Shown piece after piece: positions 36,668-44,693 of a stretch of 64,000 bases of DNA; the first letter of the stretch is position 1; each line of letters begins with the position of its first letter. This DNA comes from Deltaproteobacteria bacterium. Its GTDB lineage: Bacteria > Desulfobacterota > GWC2-55-46. Under the pieces are notes generated by a model. That model saw nothing but the letters and a program-made list of their open reading frames with translations. It was not told where the DNA came from and did not search any database. Position numbers and translations under genes: made by a program. Location: assembly GCA_019912665.1 (NCBI GenBank), contig JAIOIE010000018.1:560690-624689 (forward strand), read 5' to 3'.

Positions 36668-36770
36668 TAGGCTGCCCAAAAAGCTCCAGACGCGAGGCTC
36701 CCACTGGAACAGGGGAGCGAGGAATGAAGCGTTTACAACGAAGCAGATGGACTTTTTGAGCGGCCTGCTA
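36668..36770 (+). repeat. Repeat family B, copy 4 (cobT-cobS)
   Basis: About 103 bp, the shortest copy. Ends TAGGCTGCCCAAAAAGC and GGACTTTTTGAGCGGCCTGC; the inner GTAC palindrome is lost. The final CTA is the TAG stop codon of cobT. A C-for-T change in one end (GCTGCCC) faces G-for-A in the other (GAGCGGC), which partly keeps pairing. Confidence 0.75.
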
Positions 36771-37823
36771 CGCGTTTTTTTCAGAGACGCCCGCGTCCCC
36801 GAAGGTCGCCATTTCATTATAGACCCGGAGCGCAGCTTCTATAAGTGAAATGCCTATGGCCGCGCCAGTGCCTTCCCCGAGCCTCAAGTCCAAGTCAACA
36901 AAGGGCCTGAGTCCCATCCTTTCGAGCATCACAGAATGCCCCTTCTCCACAGACCTGTGCGCGGCGAACATGTACTGGGCAGTAACAGGCTCTATCTCGC
37001 GGGCTATGAGCGCGCCTGCGGTGGAGATGAAGCCGTCCACCACGACCGGCACCCTTTTTGAGGCCGCGCCTATGACAAGCCCCGCTATCCCGGCTATCTC
37101 CGCGCCCCCGAGCTTTGCGAGCACATCGAGCGGGTCCGAAGGGTCGGGGCTATTTACGGCTATGGCGTCCTCTATCACCTTTACCTTGTGCGTGAATATG
37201 CCGTCGTCTATCCCGGTGCCTCTTCCTGTGACCGCCTCGGGCGAAAGGCACGAGAGTGCGGCTATTATGGCGCTGGCAGGGGTGGTATTCGCTATGCCCA
37301 TCTCCCCTGTGCCGAATATAGCCCCCTTGCCGGCATACTCCCAGGCAATTGATATGCCGACCTCAAGGCACTTCACCGCCTCTTCCCTGGTCATGGCCGG
37401 ACCTTTCCGGATATTCCGCGTGCCACGGACGACCTTCCTTTTAAATAGCCCTGGAGCGTCGTCGAAATCAAAATCCACGCCTATGTCGACCACCGCCACA
37501 TCCGCGCCTGCGTGCCTGGCAAGAGCGTTTATCCCGGCCCCGCCCCTGAGGAAGTTATATACCATCTGCCGGGTGACCTCTTTTGGAAAGGCCGAGACCC
37601 CTTCGTCAGCCACCCCGTGGTCCGCGGCAAAGGTGAATATCGTTTTCTTCTGTAAAACAGGCCTGAGCTCGCCGGTTATGGCGACCATCCTTTTCGCGAA
37701 CTCCTCGAGCCTTCCCAGGCTGTCCTTGGGCTTGGTAAGTGAATCGAGCCGCTTCCGGGCCTGTTCAAAAAGCCCGGCATCGACCGGCCTTATGGCTTTA
37801 ATGGCTTCCTCAAAGATCGACAT
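36768..37823 (-). CDS. cobT: Nicotinate-nucleotide:dimethylbenzimidazole phosphoribosyltransferase
   Basis: 351 residues. It makes alpha-ribazole 5'-phosphate from NaMN and the lower-ligand base. [17 protein letters not shown] (about 29-45), FAADHGV, and the signature [14 protein letters not shown] (about 172-185) are present; the catalytic Glu is expected in the C-terminal ...[11 protein letters not shown] (about 320). Its start overlaps the 3' end of the upstream membrane-protein gene by 14 bp. Confidence 0.95.
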   Translation of the reverse strand: MSIFEEAIKAIRPVDAGLFEQARKRLDSLTKPKDSLGRLEEFAKRMVAITGELRPVLQKKTIFTFAADHGVADEGVSAFPKEVTRQMVYNFLRGGAGINALARHAGADVAVVDIGVDFDFDDAPGLFKRKVVRGTRNIRKGPAMTREEAVKCLEVGISIAWEYAGKGAIFGTGEMGIANTTPASAIIAALSCLSPEAVTGRGTGIDDGIFTHKVKVIEDAIAVNSPDPSDPLDVLAKLGGAEIAGIAGLVIGAASKRVPVVVDGFISTAGALIAREIEPVTAQYMFAAHRSVEKGHSVMLERMGLRPFVDLDLRLGEGTGAAIGISLIEAALRVYNEMATFGDAGVSEKNA

Positions 37824-38316
37824 CCGCCGTCTCCTTTTTCTTTTTAGAGGTTGCCTTTACAAAAAACGCGCTCCCTGCAAGGCCGCCGAGCGCGGTAACA
37901 GCAATGAAAAGGACTAGATACAGAAACTTCTCATGTCCTCCGCCCGATTTCATAATGAAAAAAAGCGAGAGGGGCAAGGCCGCGAGGACCGACCATATGA
38001 CCGCGAGCCTTCTATTTTTCGCAAGCATGGCCCCGGCAAAGAGGCCCATTACGAAACCGGAAACGGGCGTGAGGAAAAGGTTCGCGAACGACGAAGCCTC
38101 GGCCAGCATGGAATCGAAAAGGGCCCTGTCCGATCCTATCCGCGCCGCCACTTCTTCCCTGGTCCTCCCCCTGAAGAAGGCCGCCACGAACCTGCCGTAA
38201 GGGGTGACGTTGAAAAAAGCCAGGGTCCAGGCAATTGCCGCGTTAAAAAAGACAAAGATGAGGTTGCCGCCGAGCACGGCGGCGAAGATGCGGGTTTTTG
38301 TTATTGCACTCTTCAT
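37810..38316 (-). CDS. Uncharacterised 4-TM membrane protein in B12 operon
   Basis: 168 residues, not recognised. Four hydrophobic helices (about 8-32, 72-95, 102-122, 128-150) are seen, a polar loop rich in Arg/Glu (residues 45-70) and a Lys-rich tail ending [11 protein letters not shown]. It has no known motif. Its 1-bp overlap with cobU and 14-bp overlap with cobT place it firmly in the riboswitch-controlled operon, which suggests a role in cobalt, corrinoid or base handling at the membrane; that is inference only. Confidence 0.7.
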   Translation of the reverse strand: MKSAITKTRIFAAVLGGNLIFVFFNAAIAWTLAFFNVTPYGRFVAAFFRGRTREEVAARIGSDRALFDSMLAEASSFANLFLTPVSGFVMGLFAGAMLAKNRRLAVIWSVLAALPLSLFFIMKSGGGHEKFLYLVLFIAVTALGGLAGSAFFVKATSKKKKETADVDL

Positions 38317-38834
38317 TATTTCATCCTGAGGGGCAGCCCCGCCGCCAAAAACCAGACCTCCTTCGCGGAGGAGGCCATCTCCTTATTGACCGCGCCGGAG
38401 AGGTCCCTGAACCTCCTTGCGAGCGCGTTATCAGGCACTATGCCGAGGCCGACCTCGTTGGATACGGCGACCACGCTTGAGCCGGACTCCTTGCACGCCC
38501 TTGCAAGCGCCCCTGCCTCGTCCAGTATCTCCTTATCCGAAAGGCCCGCGGACAGGAGGTTCGTTATCCATAGCGTAAGGCAGTCTATGACCACGGCGCA
38601 TTCCGGGCCGAGCGATTCTACCCTTTCACGCAAGGACTTTTTCTCCTCGACGGTCTCCCACTCCGCGCCCCGCTCCTCCTTGTGCTTCCTTATCCTCTCA
38701 TCCATCTCCTGGTCGAAGGCCTCGGCCGTCGCGATAAAGACCTTCCTCCCGGGTAGATTCGAGGCGAGGCCGAGCGCGAACGCGCTCTTCCCGGAACGCG
38801 CGCCGCCGATTACGAAAGAGAACCTCCCTGGCAT
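38316..38834 (-). CDS. cobU: Adenosylcobinamide kinase / guanylyltransferase
   Basis: 172 residues. It phosphorylates adenosylcobinamide and adds GMP to give adenosylcobinamide-GDP. P-loop IGGARSGKSAFAL (about 8-20), guanylylation-region His in ERIRKHKEERG, and the VIDCLTLWITNLL and VSNEVGLGIVPDN blocks are present. It abuts cobO and the 4-TM gene by TGATG-type 1-bp overlaps. Confidence 0.95.
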   Translation of the reverse strand: MPGRFSFVIGGARSGKSAFALGLASNLPGRKVFIATAEAFDQEMDERIRKHKEERGAEWETVEEKKSLRERVESLGPECAVVIDCLTLWITNLLSAGLSDKEILDEAGALARACKESGSSVVAVSNEVGLGIVPDNALARRFRDLSGAVNKEMASSAKEVWFLAAGLPLRMK

Positions 38835-39361
38835 CAGAACTCTATCCCCTTCCTTGCCTGCACCCCGTGGTCGAACGGGTGCTTTATCTTGAGCATCTCG
38901 GTTACATAGTCCGCTATCCTCATAAGTTCCGTGGGCGCGTTCCTTCCCGTAAGGACGACTTCGAGGGAGGCGGGCCTTGAATCGAGAAAGCCGAGTATGT
39001 CTTCCGCGCTTATCCAGCCGCCGCTCACCGCCGACATTATCTCGTCGAAGACCACGAGGCCGTAGCCGCCTTCCGACAACTTATCCTTTGCCGCCTCGTA
39101 AGTGCCCACAATGGACGCCTTCAATGCCTGAAGGTCGGTCTTCCCGCCTGTGAACATGGGGTGCCGCACATCGGAGCGGACGAGATCGACTCCGAGCCTT
39201 CTAAGGCTCTCCTTTTCGCCGGACGAGGCCTTCTCCTCCTTGAAGAACTGTATGAAGAGCACCTTCATGCCCTGGCCCGCGGCCCTTGTCGCGAGCCCCA
39301 CCGCGGCGGTGGTTTTGCCCTTCCCTTCTCCCGTGTAGATGTGAACCAGACCACGCTCCAT
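38834..39361 (-). CDS. cobO: Cob(I)yrinic acid a,c-diamide adenosyltransferase
   Basis: 175 residues from the ATG at 39359-39361, chosen because GGAGG lies 5 nt upstream; longer frames would run into the riboswitch. CobO/BtuR family: P-loop YTGEGKGKTTAAVGLATRA near the N-terminus, FKEEKASSGEKES, and VFDEIMSAV. It adds the adenosyl ligand to cobalt. First gene of the operon, directly behind the riboswitch terminator. Confidence 0.95.
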   Translation of the reverse strand: MERGLVHIYTGEGKGKTTAAVGLATRAAGQGMKVLFIQFFKEEKASSGEKESLRRLGVDLVRSDVRHPMFTGGKTDLQALKASIVGTYEAAKDKLSEGGYGLVVFDEIMSAVSGGWISAEDILGFLDSRPASLEVVLTGRNAPTELMRIADYVTEMLKIKHPFDHGVQARKGIEF

Positions 39362-39378
39362 GCGAACCTCCATTGGCC

Positions 39379-39412
39379 AAAAAAAACCCGGCCTTCTTCC
39401 GAAGGACGGGTT
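39379..39412 (-). terminator. Riboswitch-linked attenuator terminator
   Basis: On the minus strand: AACCCGTCCTTC, GGAA loop, GAAGGCCGGGTT, then a run of T, ending about 20 bp before the cobO ATG. It lies downstream of the B12 aptamer and is the likely expression platform (premature termination when B12 is bound). Confidence 0.8.
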
Positions 39413-39477
39413 ATGAACAGCATATGCGCCCATACGCCGGCGCCTGCCGACCCTCTCCCTCGGAAGGTCTTCTAAAA

Positions 39478-39645
39478 AGCGCCGGCAGGTCTCCTGGCTC
39501 GCGGGTCTTCCTACCATCCTGCCCTTCCCGGCCTTGGCCAGTGGATTCGCAGGACTTCGTCGCCGCTCACAGTTGCGGGGCAGCTCCCGTTTTCCACGGG
39601 AATTCCCTATTGGCCCGGTTTGGCTGGCGAAGACTCTTGAGAGAA
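39478..39645 (-). promoter_or_regulatory. Cobalamin (B12) riboswitch aptamer
   Basis: Read on the minus strand, conserved blocks occur in the known order: GGAATTCCCGTGGAAAAC, GGGAGCTGCCCCGCAACTG, GAGCGGCGACGAAGTC, CACTGGCCAAGGCCGGGAAG, and the B12 box AGCCAGGAGACCTGCC at 39483-39499. It precedes cobO and its attenuator and should repress the whole cob operon when adenosylcobalamin is plentiful. Confidence 0.95.
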
Positions 39646-39664
39646 CCTTTTTATAAAAAGGTTC
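39643..39664. repeat. Perfect 22-bp palindrome
   Basis: Arms GAACCTTTTTA and TAAAAAGGTTC with no loop, at the 5' edge of the riboswitch. Confidence 0.7.
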
Positions 39665-39766
39665 TTAGAGCCGTTGGCTGCTAAAATTGGGCAAGAGGCC
39701 TTATAGCCTCATGCATCACAATCGCATCCATCGGACCTAACACTCTCTCCAAAAATTTCAGCTCTT

Positions 39767-39856
39767 CCTGAGTAGCCCCCCTTAAAAGGAGGGCTACTCA
39801 GGAACTAAAAATCTTTGAAGGGGTCTGGGGGAAACTTTCTATAGAAAGTTTCCCCC
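39767..39856. repeat. Two palindromes upstream of the cob operon
   Basis: 39767-39802: CCTGAGTAGCCC arms around a 12-nt loop. 39827-39856: a perfect 30-bp palindrome whose half is GGGGGAAACTTTCTA. The rest of the stretch 39665-39949 holds no gene. The second palindrome shares its A/T-rich core pattern with the one at 39643-39664. Confidence 0.7.
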
Positions 39857-39949
39857 AAGGCTCTTCTGCCTTCCAGCGGGCACCAGCGCGTCAAGTTTCG
39901 CGTAAGGCTAACAGGTTGTCCGGGGGCAGTCAAGGGAAAAGCTTTTAAA

Positions 39950-40090
39950 GTCAACCTCTAAAAATTAGAGCTTTTTCACGCAATCAAGGAAGGCGGGAAT
40001 AAGAAGCGGAGCATATATGATAAATATGTGAGCATTTTTATTCCCGTAACTACGCAGAGTCCGGGAAAAGATAAATTTTTAGAGGTTGCC
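39950..40090 (+). repeat. Repeat family A, copy 2
   Basis: About 141 bp, ends TCAACCTCTAAAAATT and AATTTTTAGAGGTTGCC. The centre AAGCGGAGCATATATGATAA then ATATGTGAGCATTTTTATT matches copy 1 closely. Its last base is the first base (plus strand) of the stop codon of the gene at 40090. Confidence 0.85.
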
Positions 40091-40884
40091 TAAAGATAGC
40101 GCTCGACTGCCTCGATGGCCCGGAGCATGGCGTTCTCGCCGTGCGGCTCTATCGTGTAGACGGGGTCTTTCGCATATTTCGAGAGGAGGGCCATGAACCT
40201 TTCGAAGTCTATCGAGCCCTCTCCTATGGGGAGGTGTTCGTCGTGCTTCCCATGGTTGTCGTGCAGGTGGACCTCGGCGACCCTCGGGCCAAGCGCGGCG
40301 AACCATTCCTCGATATCCACCTCCGAGAAGACCCTCATGTGTCCGGCGTCCAGGCAGATCCCGAAGTTCGGGGAGGGTATCTCGTCCATGAGGAGCCTCA
40401 ACGTTGACGGTTCCCTCTCGAAAATGTTTTCCACCGCGATTACTGTCCCTATCCGCCCGGCCCTTTCGACTAATTCCGGCCAGGTCTTAAGGCTCTGGGA
40501 AAGCCAGAGGTCCTTATCTCCCTTGTATTTGCGCTCGTGGTAGCCGGCATGGAGGACCACTGTCCTGGGCTTCAATATCTCCACCACCCCGAAGAGCCTG
40601 TCATAGACGCCGGCAGTCAGCAGCCTTGTCTTCTCTTCCCTGCTCCCGGGGTTAAGGTCTATGTAAGGGCCGTGGATGGTAATGGTAAGCCCTTTTGCCG
40701 CGAAAGATTCGCGTATGCGCAGAAGGTCCTTTGACTTGGCCTCCTCTATGAAGAAGGCGTCCATGAATATCTCGGGGTTTATGCCCTGCTCAATGAGGCG
40801 GTCCGTCTTTTCGAGCAGATAGGGATAGGGCACGTGGACCTGCACGGTTTTCTTTTCTCCCATTGCCTCAAACACACCTTTCAT
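40090..40884 (-). CDS. Sugar phosphate isomerase/epimerase-like TIM barrel
   Basis: 264 residues, AP-endonuclease-2/xylose-isomerase-like fold. Metal-site motifs are TIHGPYIDLNPGS, VLHAGYH, VIAVENIFE, GICLDAGHM and VHLHDNHGKHDEHLPIGEG, then TIEPHG. It could act on a sugar phosphate or related metabolite; the substrate is unknown. An alternative ATG is at 40863. The TAG stop is shared with the edge of repeat A2. It is not part of the B12 operon, which begins 450 bp downstream with its own leader. Confidence 0.8.
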   Translation of the reverse strand: MKGVFEAMGEKKTVQVHVPYPYLLEKTDRLIEQGINPEIFMDAFFIEEAKSKDLLRIRESFAAKGLTITIHGPYIDLNPGSREEKTRLLTAGVYDRLFGVVEILKPRTVVLHAGYHERKYKGDKDLWLSQSLKTWPELVERAGRIGTVIAVENIFEREPSTLRLLMDEIPSPNFGICLDAGHMRVFSEVDIEEWFAALGPRVAEVHLHDNHGKHDEHLPIGEGSIDFERFMALLSKYAKDPVYTIEPHGENAMLRAIEAVERYL

Positions 40885-41037
40885 CCGGACTCAAAAATAA
40901 ATATTAAACCTGAAACGAGGACCGGGCGCAAGCAATTCCGGACGCCCCCGAATCCAGGGTACAAGGCCATGTATATTCCCTATGCTATACTTTAATTGTA
41001 TGTGACTTCTAAAACCAAGCGCATCCAGGGGGGCCAT

Positions 41038-41634
41038 ATGAAGAGAAGGATCACTTTTGTGGCAGCTCTACTTACATTCGGGATAACAGCTCCAGCCATT
41101 GCCGCGGAAACCGGAGAGGCCAGGAGCGGCATACAGGGCATGTCGGATGAGGAGATTATAAATATAGCCCAGAGCGCGGCTCCGCCTCACATATCCGGGG
41201 AGGCGACCATACTGGTGCCTGCGCCTGACGGTAAGCTCCGGACCGTGCGGGAAGGCACCAACGAATTCACCTGCATAGCGGACCTAAGCGGCCAGGAAAC
41301 ACCCGACCCGGTCTGCGCGGACAGGGCCGGGACCGAATGGTTCATGTCGTTTTTCAATAACGAGCCCCGGCCCGCAAATACCGAGCCCGGAATAGCCTAC
41401 ATGGCGCAGGGTGGATGGCACTGGGAAAGGGACGGCGAGATAGTGATGGGGCCGGCAGAGGGGGCCACGAGGGTAAAAGAGCCGCCGCACTGGATGCTCC
41501 TCTGGCCCATCGAGGCTGGCCAGGCAGGGCTTCCCGAGAACCCGAACAGGTTCGGCACCTATGTCATGTACGAGGGGTCGCCTTTCGCGCACCTTATGGT
41601 ATACCAGGACCCGAAGACCCTGCCCGCCGGATAG
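41038..41634 (+). CDS. Secreted protein of unknown function
   Basis: 198 residues from the ATG at 41038, preceded by AGGGGGG. A clear signal peptide (MKRRITFVAALLTFGITAPA then IAA) is followed by SGIQGMSDEEIINIAQSAAPPHISG, a region with two Cys (FTCIADLSG...DPVCAD), a Trp-rich segment (GGWHWERDGEIVMGPAEG) and EPPHWMLLWPIEA. It is predicted to be periplasmic or extracellular. I do not recognise the family. It is a single gene with a G/C hairpin after the stop. Confidence 0.75.
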   Translation: MKRRITFVAALLTFGITAPAIAAETGEARSGIQGMSDEEIINIAQSAAPPHISGEATILVPAPDGKLRTVREGTNEFTCIADLSGQETPDPVCADRAGTEWFMSFFNNEPRPANTEPGIAYMAQGGWHWERDGEIVMGPAEGATRVKEPPHWMLLWPIEAGQAGLPENPNRFGTYVMYEGSPFAHLMVYQDPKTLPAG

Positions 41635-41639
41635 CCGTG

Positions 41640-41666
41640 AACGGGGGCTTCCCGGCCCCCGTTCCC
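41640..41666 (+). terminator. Terminator-like hairpin
   Basis: AACGGGGGC stem, 6-nt loop, GCCCCCGTT, then a pyrimidine tract (CCCCTTCC) rather than a T run, just after the secreted-protein gene. Weak as an intrinsic terminator. Confidence 0.45.
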
Positions 41667-41700
41667 CTTCCATCAACGGCTGCATTGACCCCGAAAACGC

Positions 41701-41730
41701 TTGACTTTTCACAATGTATACAGTATACAT
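41701..41730 (+). promoter_or_regulatory. Promoter with overlapping palindromic operator of the GntR gene
   Basis: TTGACT (41701-41706), 17-bp spacer, TATACA (41724-41729). A perfect inverted repeat ATGTATAC-A-GTATACAT (41714-41730) covers the spacer and the -10 box, the layout of a repressor site; FCD-type GntR proteins bind palindromes of this T-G-T-x-x-A-C-A kind. Self-repression of the gene at 41897 is inferred. Confidence 0.65.
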
Positions 41731-41896
41731 AAATATCAAAGAACTGGATTCTTGCCGAGGCGGCTGGGCATCAGGACTCCCGGAAAGGGGCCCGGCATGG
41801 CGGGCGCGGACTCGCCCGCGCCCGTTTTCAAGAGCCTCGCCCCGGAGACCAGGGAGGATTGCCCTGAACCTGCCCACCCGAACTCGATTGGCTGAA

Positions 41897-42586
41897 ATGG
41901 AAAAGACAAAGGTGCTTGATTACCCGGTGGAGAGGCCTCTCACCCTGAGGGAACGGATTGTGGACTTTATAAAGGACTCAATCGTCGCCGGCCGCCTTAA
42001 GCCCGGCGAGAGGGTCCCGGAGCAGGAGATAGCCGCAAGCTTCGGCATCTCGAGGACCCCCATCCGCGAGGCCTTCCGCCAGCTGGAGAGCGAGGGCTTC
42101 ATCTCGGTCGTGCCCAGGAAGGGCGCGGTCGTGAGCCCGATAACGGACAAGGACGTAAGCGAGTTCTATGAGATAAAGGGCCTCCTCGAGGGCTACGCCG
42201 CGAGGACCGCCTGCGGGAAGCTCTCGGACAAGGACATCGAGAGGCTCGAGGCCCTGAACGCCAGGATGGAAAAGTGCGCAGAGAGGGGCGACGTAAAGAA
42301 CTTCTTCCGGCTCGACAACCAATTCCACGATACCTTCCTCGTCTCCTGCGGAAACGAAAAGCTCTGCGCCACGGTGCACCACCTTGTACAGCAGTTCGAG
42401 AGGTTCAGGATAACCGCGCTATCGCTACCCGGCCGCATGTCCGACTCGGTGCGGCAGCACAAGGACATAATAGAGGCGTTCAGGCAAAAGGACTCGTCCC
42501 TCATAGAGGCGCTCGTGAGGGCGAATGCCGAGAGGGGCAGGGACGTGCTTGTAAACGAGATCACCCAGAAGAGGGTCCGGGCATGA
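41897..42586 (+). CDS. GntR family regulator, FCD (FadR-like) type
   Basis: 229 residues from the ATG at 41897. Winged helix: LRERIVDFIKDSIVAGRLKPG...EQEIAASFGISRTPIREAFR...FISVVPRKGAVV (residues about 14-80). The C-terminal FCD all-helical ligand domain has the metal-site pattern D...H (DNQFHDTFL) and later H (RQHKDIIEA). Such proteins respond to organic acids. No strong Shine-Dalgarno sits before the ATG, and 165 nt of leader separate it from the promoter, so the start is less certain. The next gene overlaps by 4 bp. Confidence 0.85.
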   Translation: MEKTKVLDYPVERPLTLRERIVDFIKDSIVAGRLKPGERVPEQEIAASFGISRTPIREAFRQLESEGFISVVPRKGAVVSPITDKDVSEFYEIKGLLEGYAARTACGKLSDKDIERLEALNARMEKCAERGDVKNFFRLDNQFHDTFLVSCGNEKLCATVHHLVQQFERFRITALSLPGRMSDSVRQHKDIIEAFRQKDSSLIEALVRANAERGRDVLVNEITQKRVRA

Positions 42587-42849
42587 GCCTTATAACCAAC
42601 CGCGAGGCGGCCGCAAGGCTTGCGAGGACCATAGTCTCCGACATAGCCATCTACAACAAGGAAAAGATCCTCGAGGGGATAAAGAACGACAACATCTTCG
42701 AGCTCCTTGAAAAGGAGCTTAACGAGGGGCTCGAGCTCTACAGGAGCAGGGTGGCCCCGGACCTCGATAAGAAAAACGGCCTGTACAACCGGGCCATCGT
42801 GGACATCCTCATAAAAAGGAACGGAAATATCGAGTCCGGGATCTGGTAG
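42583..42849 (+). CDS. Small conserved-looking protein of unknown function
   Basis: 88 residues, ATG overlapping the GntR stop (ATGA). It begins MSLITNREAAARLARTIVSD and is helical and charged (KEKILEGIKNDNIFELLEKE), with no Cys or signal peptide. Codon use is like its neighbours. Translational coupling suggests a functional link with the regulator, but I do not recognise the family. Confidence 0.65.
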   Translation: MSLITNREAAARLARTIVSDIAIYNKEKILEGIKNDNIFELLEKELNEGLELYRSRVAPDLDKKNGLYNRAIVDILIKRNGNIESGIW

Positions 42850-42942
42850 CCCTCCCCGTTGCACCAAGGCCCCATACCGGACATTTGCGCGCATGGAACC
42901 GGGCAGCCGCCCGAAAACCCTCTCCCGCGGTCTGATTCTTTA

Positions 42943-43932
42943 ATGGAAAAAAAAAGGATTTTCACGGTTACCCCCGCGGAGTCCCGGCAAAGGGTCGACG
43001 TCTTTTTATCATCCATGATGCCCGAAGTCACCCGCTCGCGCATGAAGGCGCTTTCGGACGAAGGCAGGGTCCTGGTAAACGGGAAACCAGCCAAGGCCGG
43101 GCACAAGGTACGTGAAAACGACCAGGTCGAGGTCTCCCTGCCCGAGCCGCCGCCGGGGTATCCGGAGCCCGAGGAGATACCGCTCGACATACTCTACGAG
43201 GACGCGGACATAATCGTCGTAAACAAGCCCGCGGGCATGGCGGTCCACCCCGGCGCAGGCAGGATAAGCGGGACGCTCGTGAACGCGCTCCTATTTCACG
43301 CGGGCGGCCCCCAGGGGCTTGCCCCGACCGGCGCGCCCGTGAGGCCCGGAATAGTGCACCGGCTGGACAGGGACACCACCGGCTCGCTCGCAGTAGCCAA
43401 AAACGACCGGAGCTATCTTTCCCTTGCAAGGCAGCTAAAAGAACGGAGTGCGAGGAGAAAATACGTCGCGCTAGTCTGGGGCTCGTTTAAAGACGACGAG
43501 GGCTCGATAGACCTTGCCATAGGCAGGGACTCTGTCCAGAGGAAAAAGATATCCACGAGGGCCAGGGTAAAGAGGCGCGCGGTCACGAGGTACAGGGTAC
43601 TGAAGAGATTCCCCCTCATGACCCTCCTTGAACTTAAGCTCGAGACCGGGAGGACGCACCAGATAAGGGTGCACTTGAATGCCGTGCACCACCCCGTGGT
43701 CGGCGACCAGGTCTACGGGAAGCGGGCTATCCCGCCCGCGCTTCCCAAGGCCGCCGCGGATGTGCTGAAGGGCGTAAAACGGCAGATGCTCCATGCATGG
43801 TCGCTCGGCATCGAGCACCCTGCAACCGGCGAGGACATGGAGTTCAGGGCTCCAATGCCGCCCGACATGCAAAGGCTCCTTAACGCGCTTGAAAAGGAAT
43901 CGGAACCAGAGTGCGGACACTTAACGGCATAA
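42943..43932 (+). CDS. rluD: RluD-type 23S rRNA pseudouridine synthase
   Basis: 329 residues from ATG 42943 (a TTG 84 bp upstream is possible). An N-terminal S4 RNA-binding domain (QRVDVFLSSMMPEVTRSRMK) and a PseudoU_synth_2 core with catalytic Asp in HRLDRDTTGSLAVAK (about residue 145) are present. The C-terminal part includes GRTHQIRVHLNAVHHPVVGD. RluD modifies helix 69 of 23S rRNA; the exact target of this paralogue is inferred. It overlaps pgeF by 22 bp. Confidence 0.9.
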   Translation: MEKKRIFTVTPAESRQRVDVFLSSMMPEVTRSRMKALSDEGRVLVNGKPAKAGHKVRENDQVEVSLPEPPPGYPEPEEIPLDILYEDADIIVVNKPAGMAVHPGAGRISGTLVNALLFHAGGPQGLAPTGAPVRPGIVHRLDRDTTGSLAVAKNDRSYLSLARQLKERSARRKYVALVWGSFKDDEGSIDLAIGRDSVQRKKISTRARVKRRAVTRYRVLKRFPLMTLLELKLETGRTHQIRVHLNAVHHPVVGDQVYGKRAIPPALPKAAADVLKGVKRQMLHAWSLGIEHPATGEDMEFRAPMPPDMQRLLNALEKESEPECGHLTA

Positions 43933-44693
43933 CGTACCTCTCATCGCACGTATTCGACGAAAGCGTTGCCCACGGCTTCCTTGCAAGGAAAGGAGGCGTG
44001 AGCGCCCCTCCGTATGAAAGCCTCAACTTCGGCGAAAGGGAAGACGACAAGAGGGAAAACCTCGACGAGAACAGGAAACGGGTGCTCGCCGCATTCGGCG
44101 CGGCCTCCCTTTTTACGATAAACCAGGTGCACGGAGGCTCGGTCTTCTGCCTGGGGCCTGACACCCCTCTTGCTCCGCCTGATGCAGACGCGATAATCAC
44201 GGCAGAGGAAGGGGCCGCAATAGGCATACTCACTGCCGATTGCCTGCCGGTCCTCATCTTCGACCCGGTGAACCGGGCAGTCTCCGCGATACACGCGGGC
44301 TGGAGAGGGACTGCGCTCGGGGTCACGCTCAATGCCGTAAGAGAGATGGGGAAGGTCTTCGGCACAAAGCCCCGCGACCTCAAGGCCGCCATAGGGCCGT
44401 CCATAGGGCCGTGCTGCTATTCGGTCGGCGAGAACGTCTACGAGGAATTCAGGGAAGGGGGCAGGTCGCTAGATTCCTTCATCTCCATCGACGACGGCCT
44501 GAGGCTCGACCTCGGGGCCGAGAACATAAGCCAGCTCCTGAGCCTCGGCGTGGACCAGCGGAACATAAGCGGCTCCGCCCCGTGCACGTCCTGCTCCGTG
44601 GACTTCTTCTCGTACAGGCGGGACCAGGGCAGGACCGGCAGGCAGCTGAGCTTCATCATGCTAAGGGCACGCGGCGGAGCGGCGGGCCGATGA
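43911..44693 (+). CDS. pgeF: Polyphenol oxidase family / PgeF purine nucleoside phosphorylase-like
   Basis: 260 residues, YfiH/DUF152 family. Metal-site Cys/His appear in TINQVHGG, GILTADCLPV and AIHAGWRGTALG; GPSIGPCCYSVGENV follows. Members have been described as laccase-like, as purine nucleoside phosphorylases and as peptidoglycan editing factors. GTG start at 43911, inside the rluD 3' end; the coaE ATG overlaps its stop. Confidence 0.92.
   Translation: MRTLNGITYLSSHVFDESVAHGFLARKGGVSAPPYESLNFGEREDDKRENLDENRKRVLAAFGAASLFTINQVHGGSVFCLGPDTPLAPPDADAIITAEEGAAIGILTADCLPVLIFDPVNRAVSAIHAGWRGTALGVTLNAVREMGKVFGTKPRDLKAAIGPSIGPCCYSVGENVYEEFREGGRSLDSFISIDDGLRLDLGAENISQLLSLGVDQRNISGSAPCTSCSVDFFSYRRDQGRTGRQLSFIMLRARGGAAGR

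Noticed and set aside
39643..40090. A CRISPR array or tandem repeat array
   Set aside because: The palindromes differ from one another and there is no regular spacer-repeat period; no cas gene is in the window.
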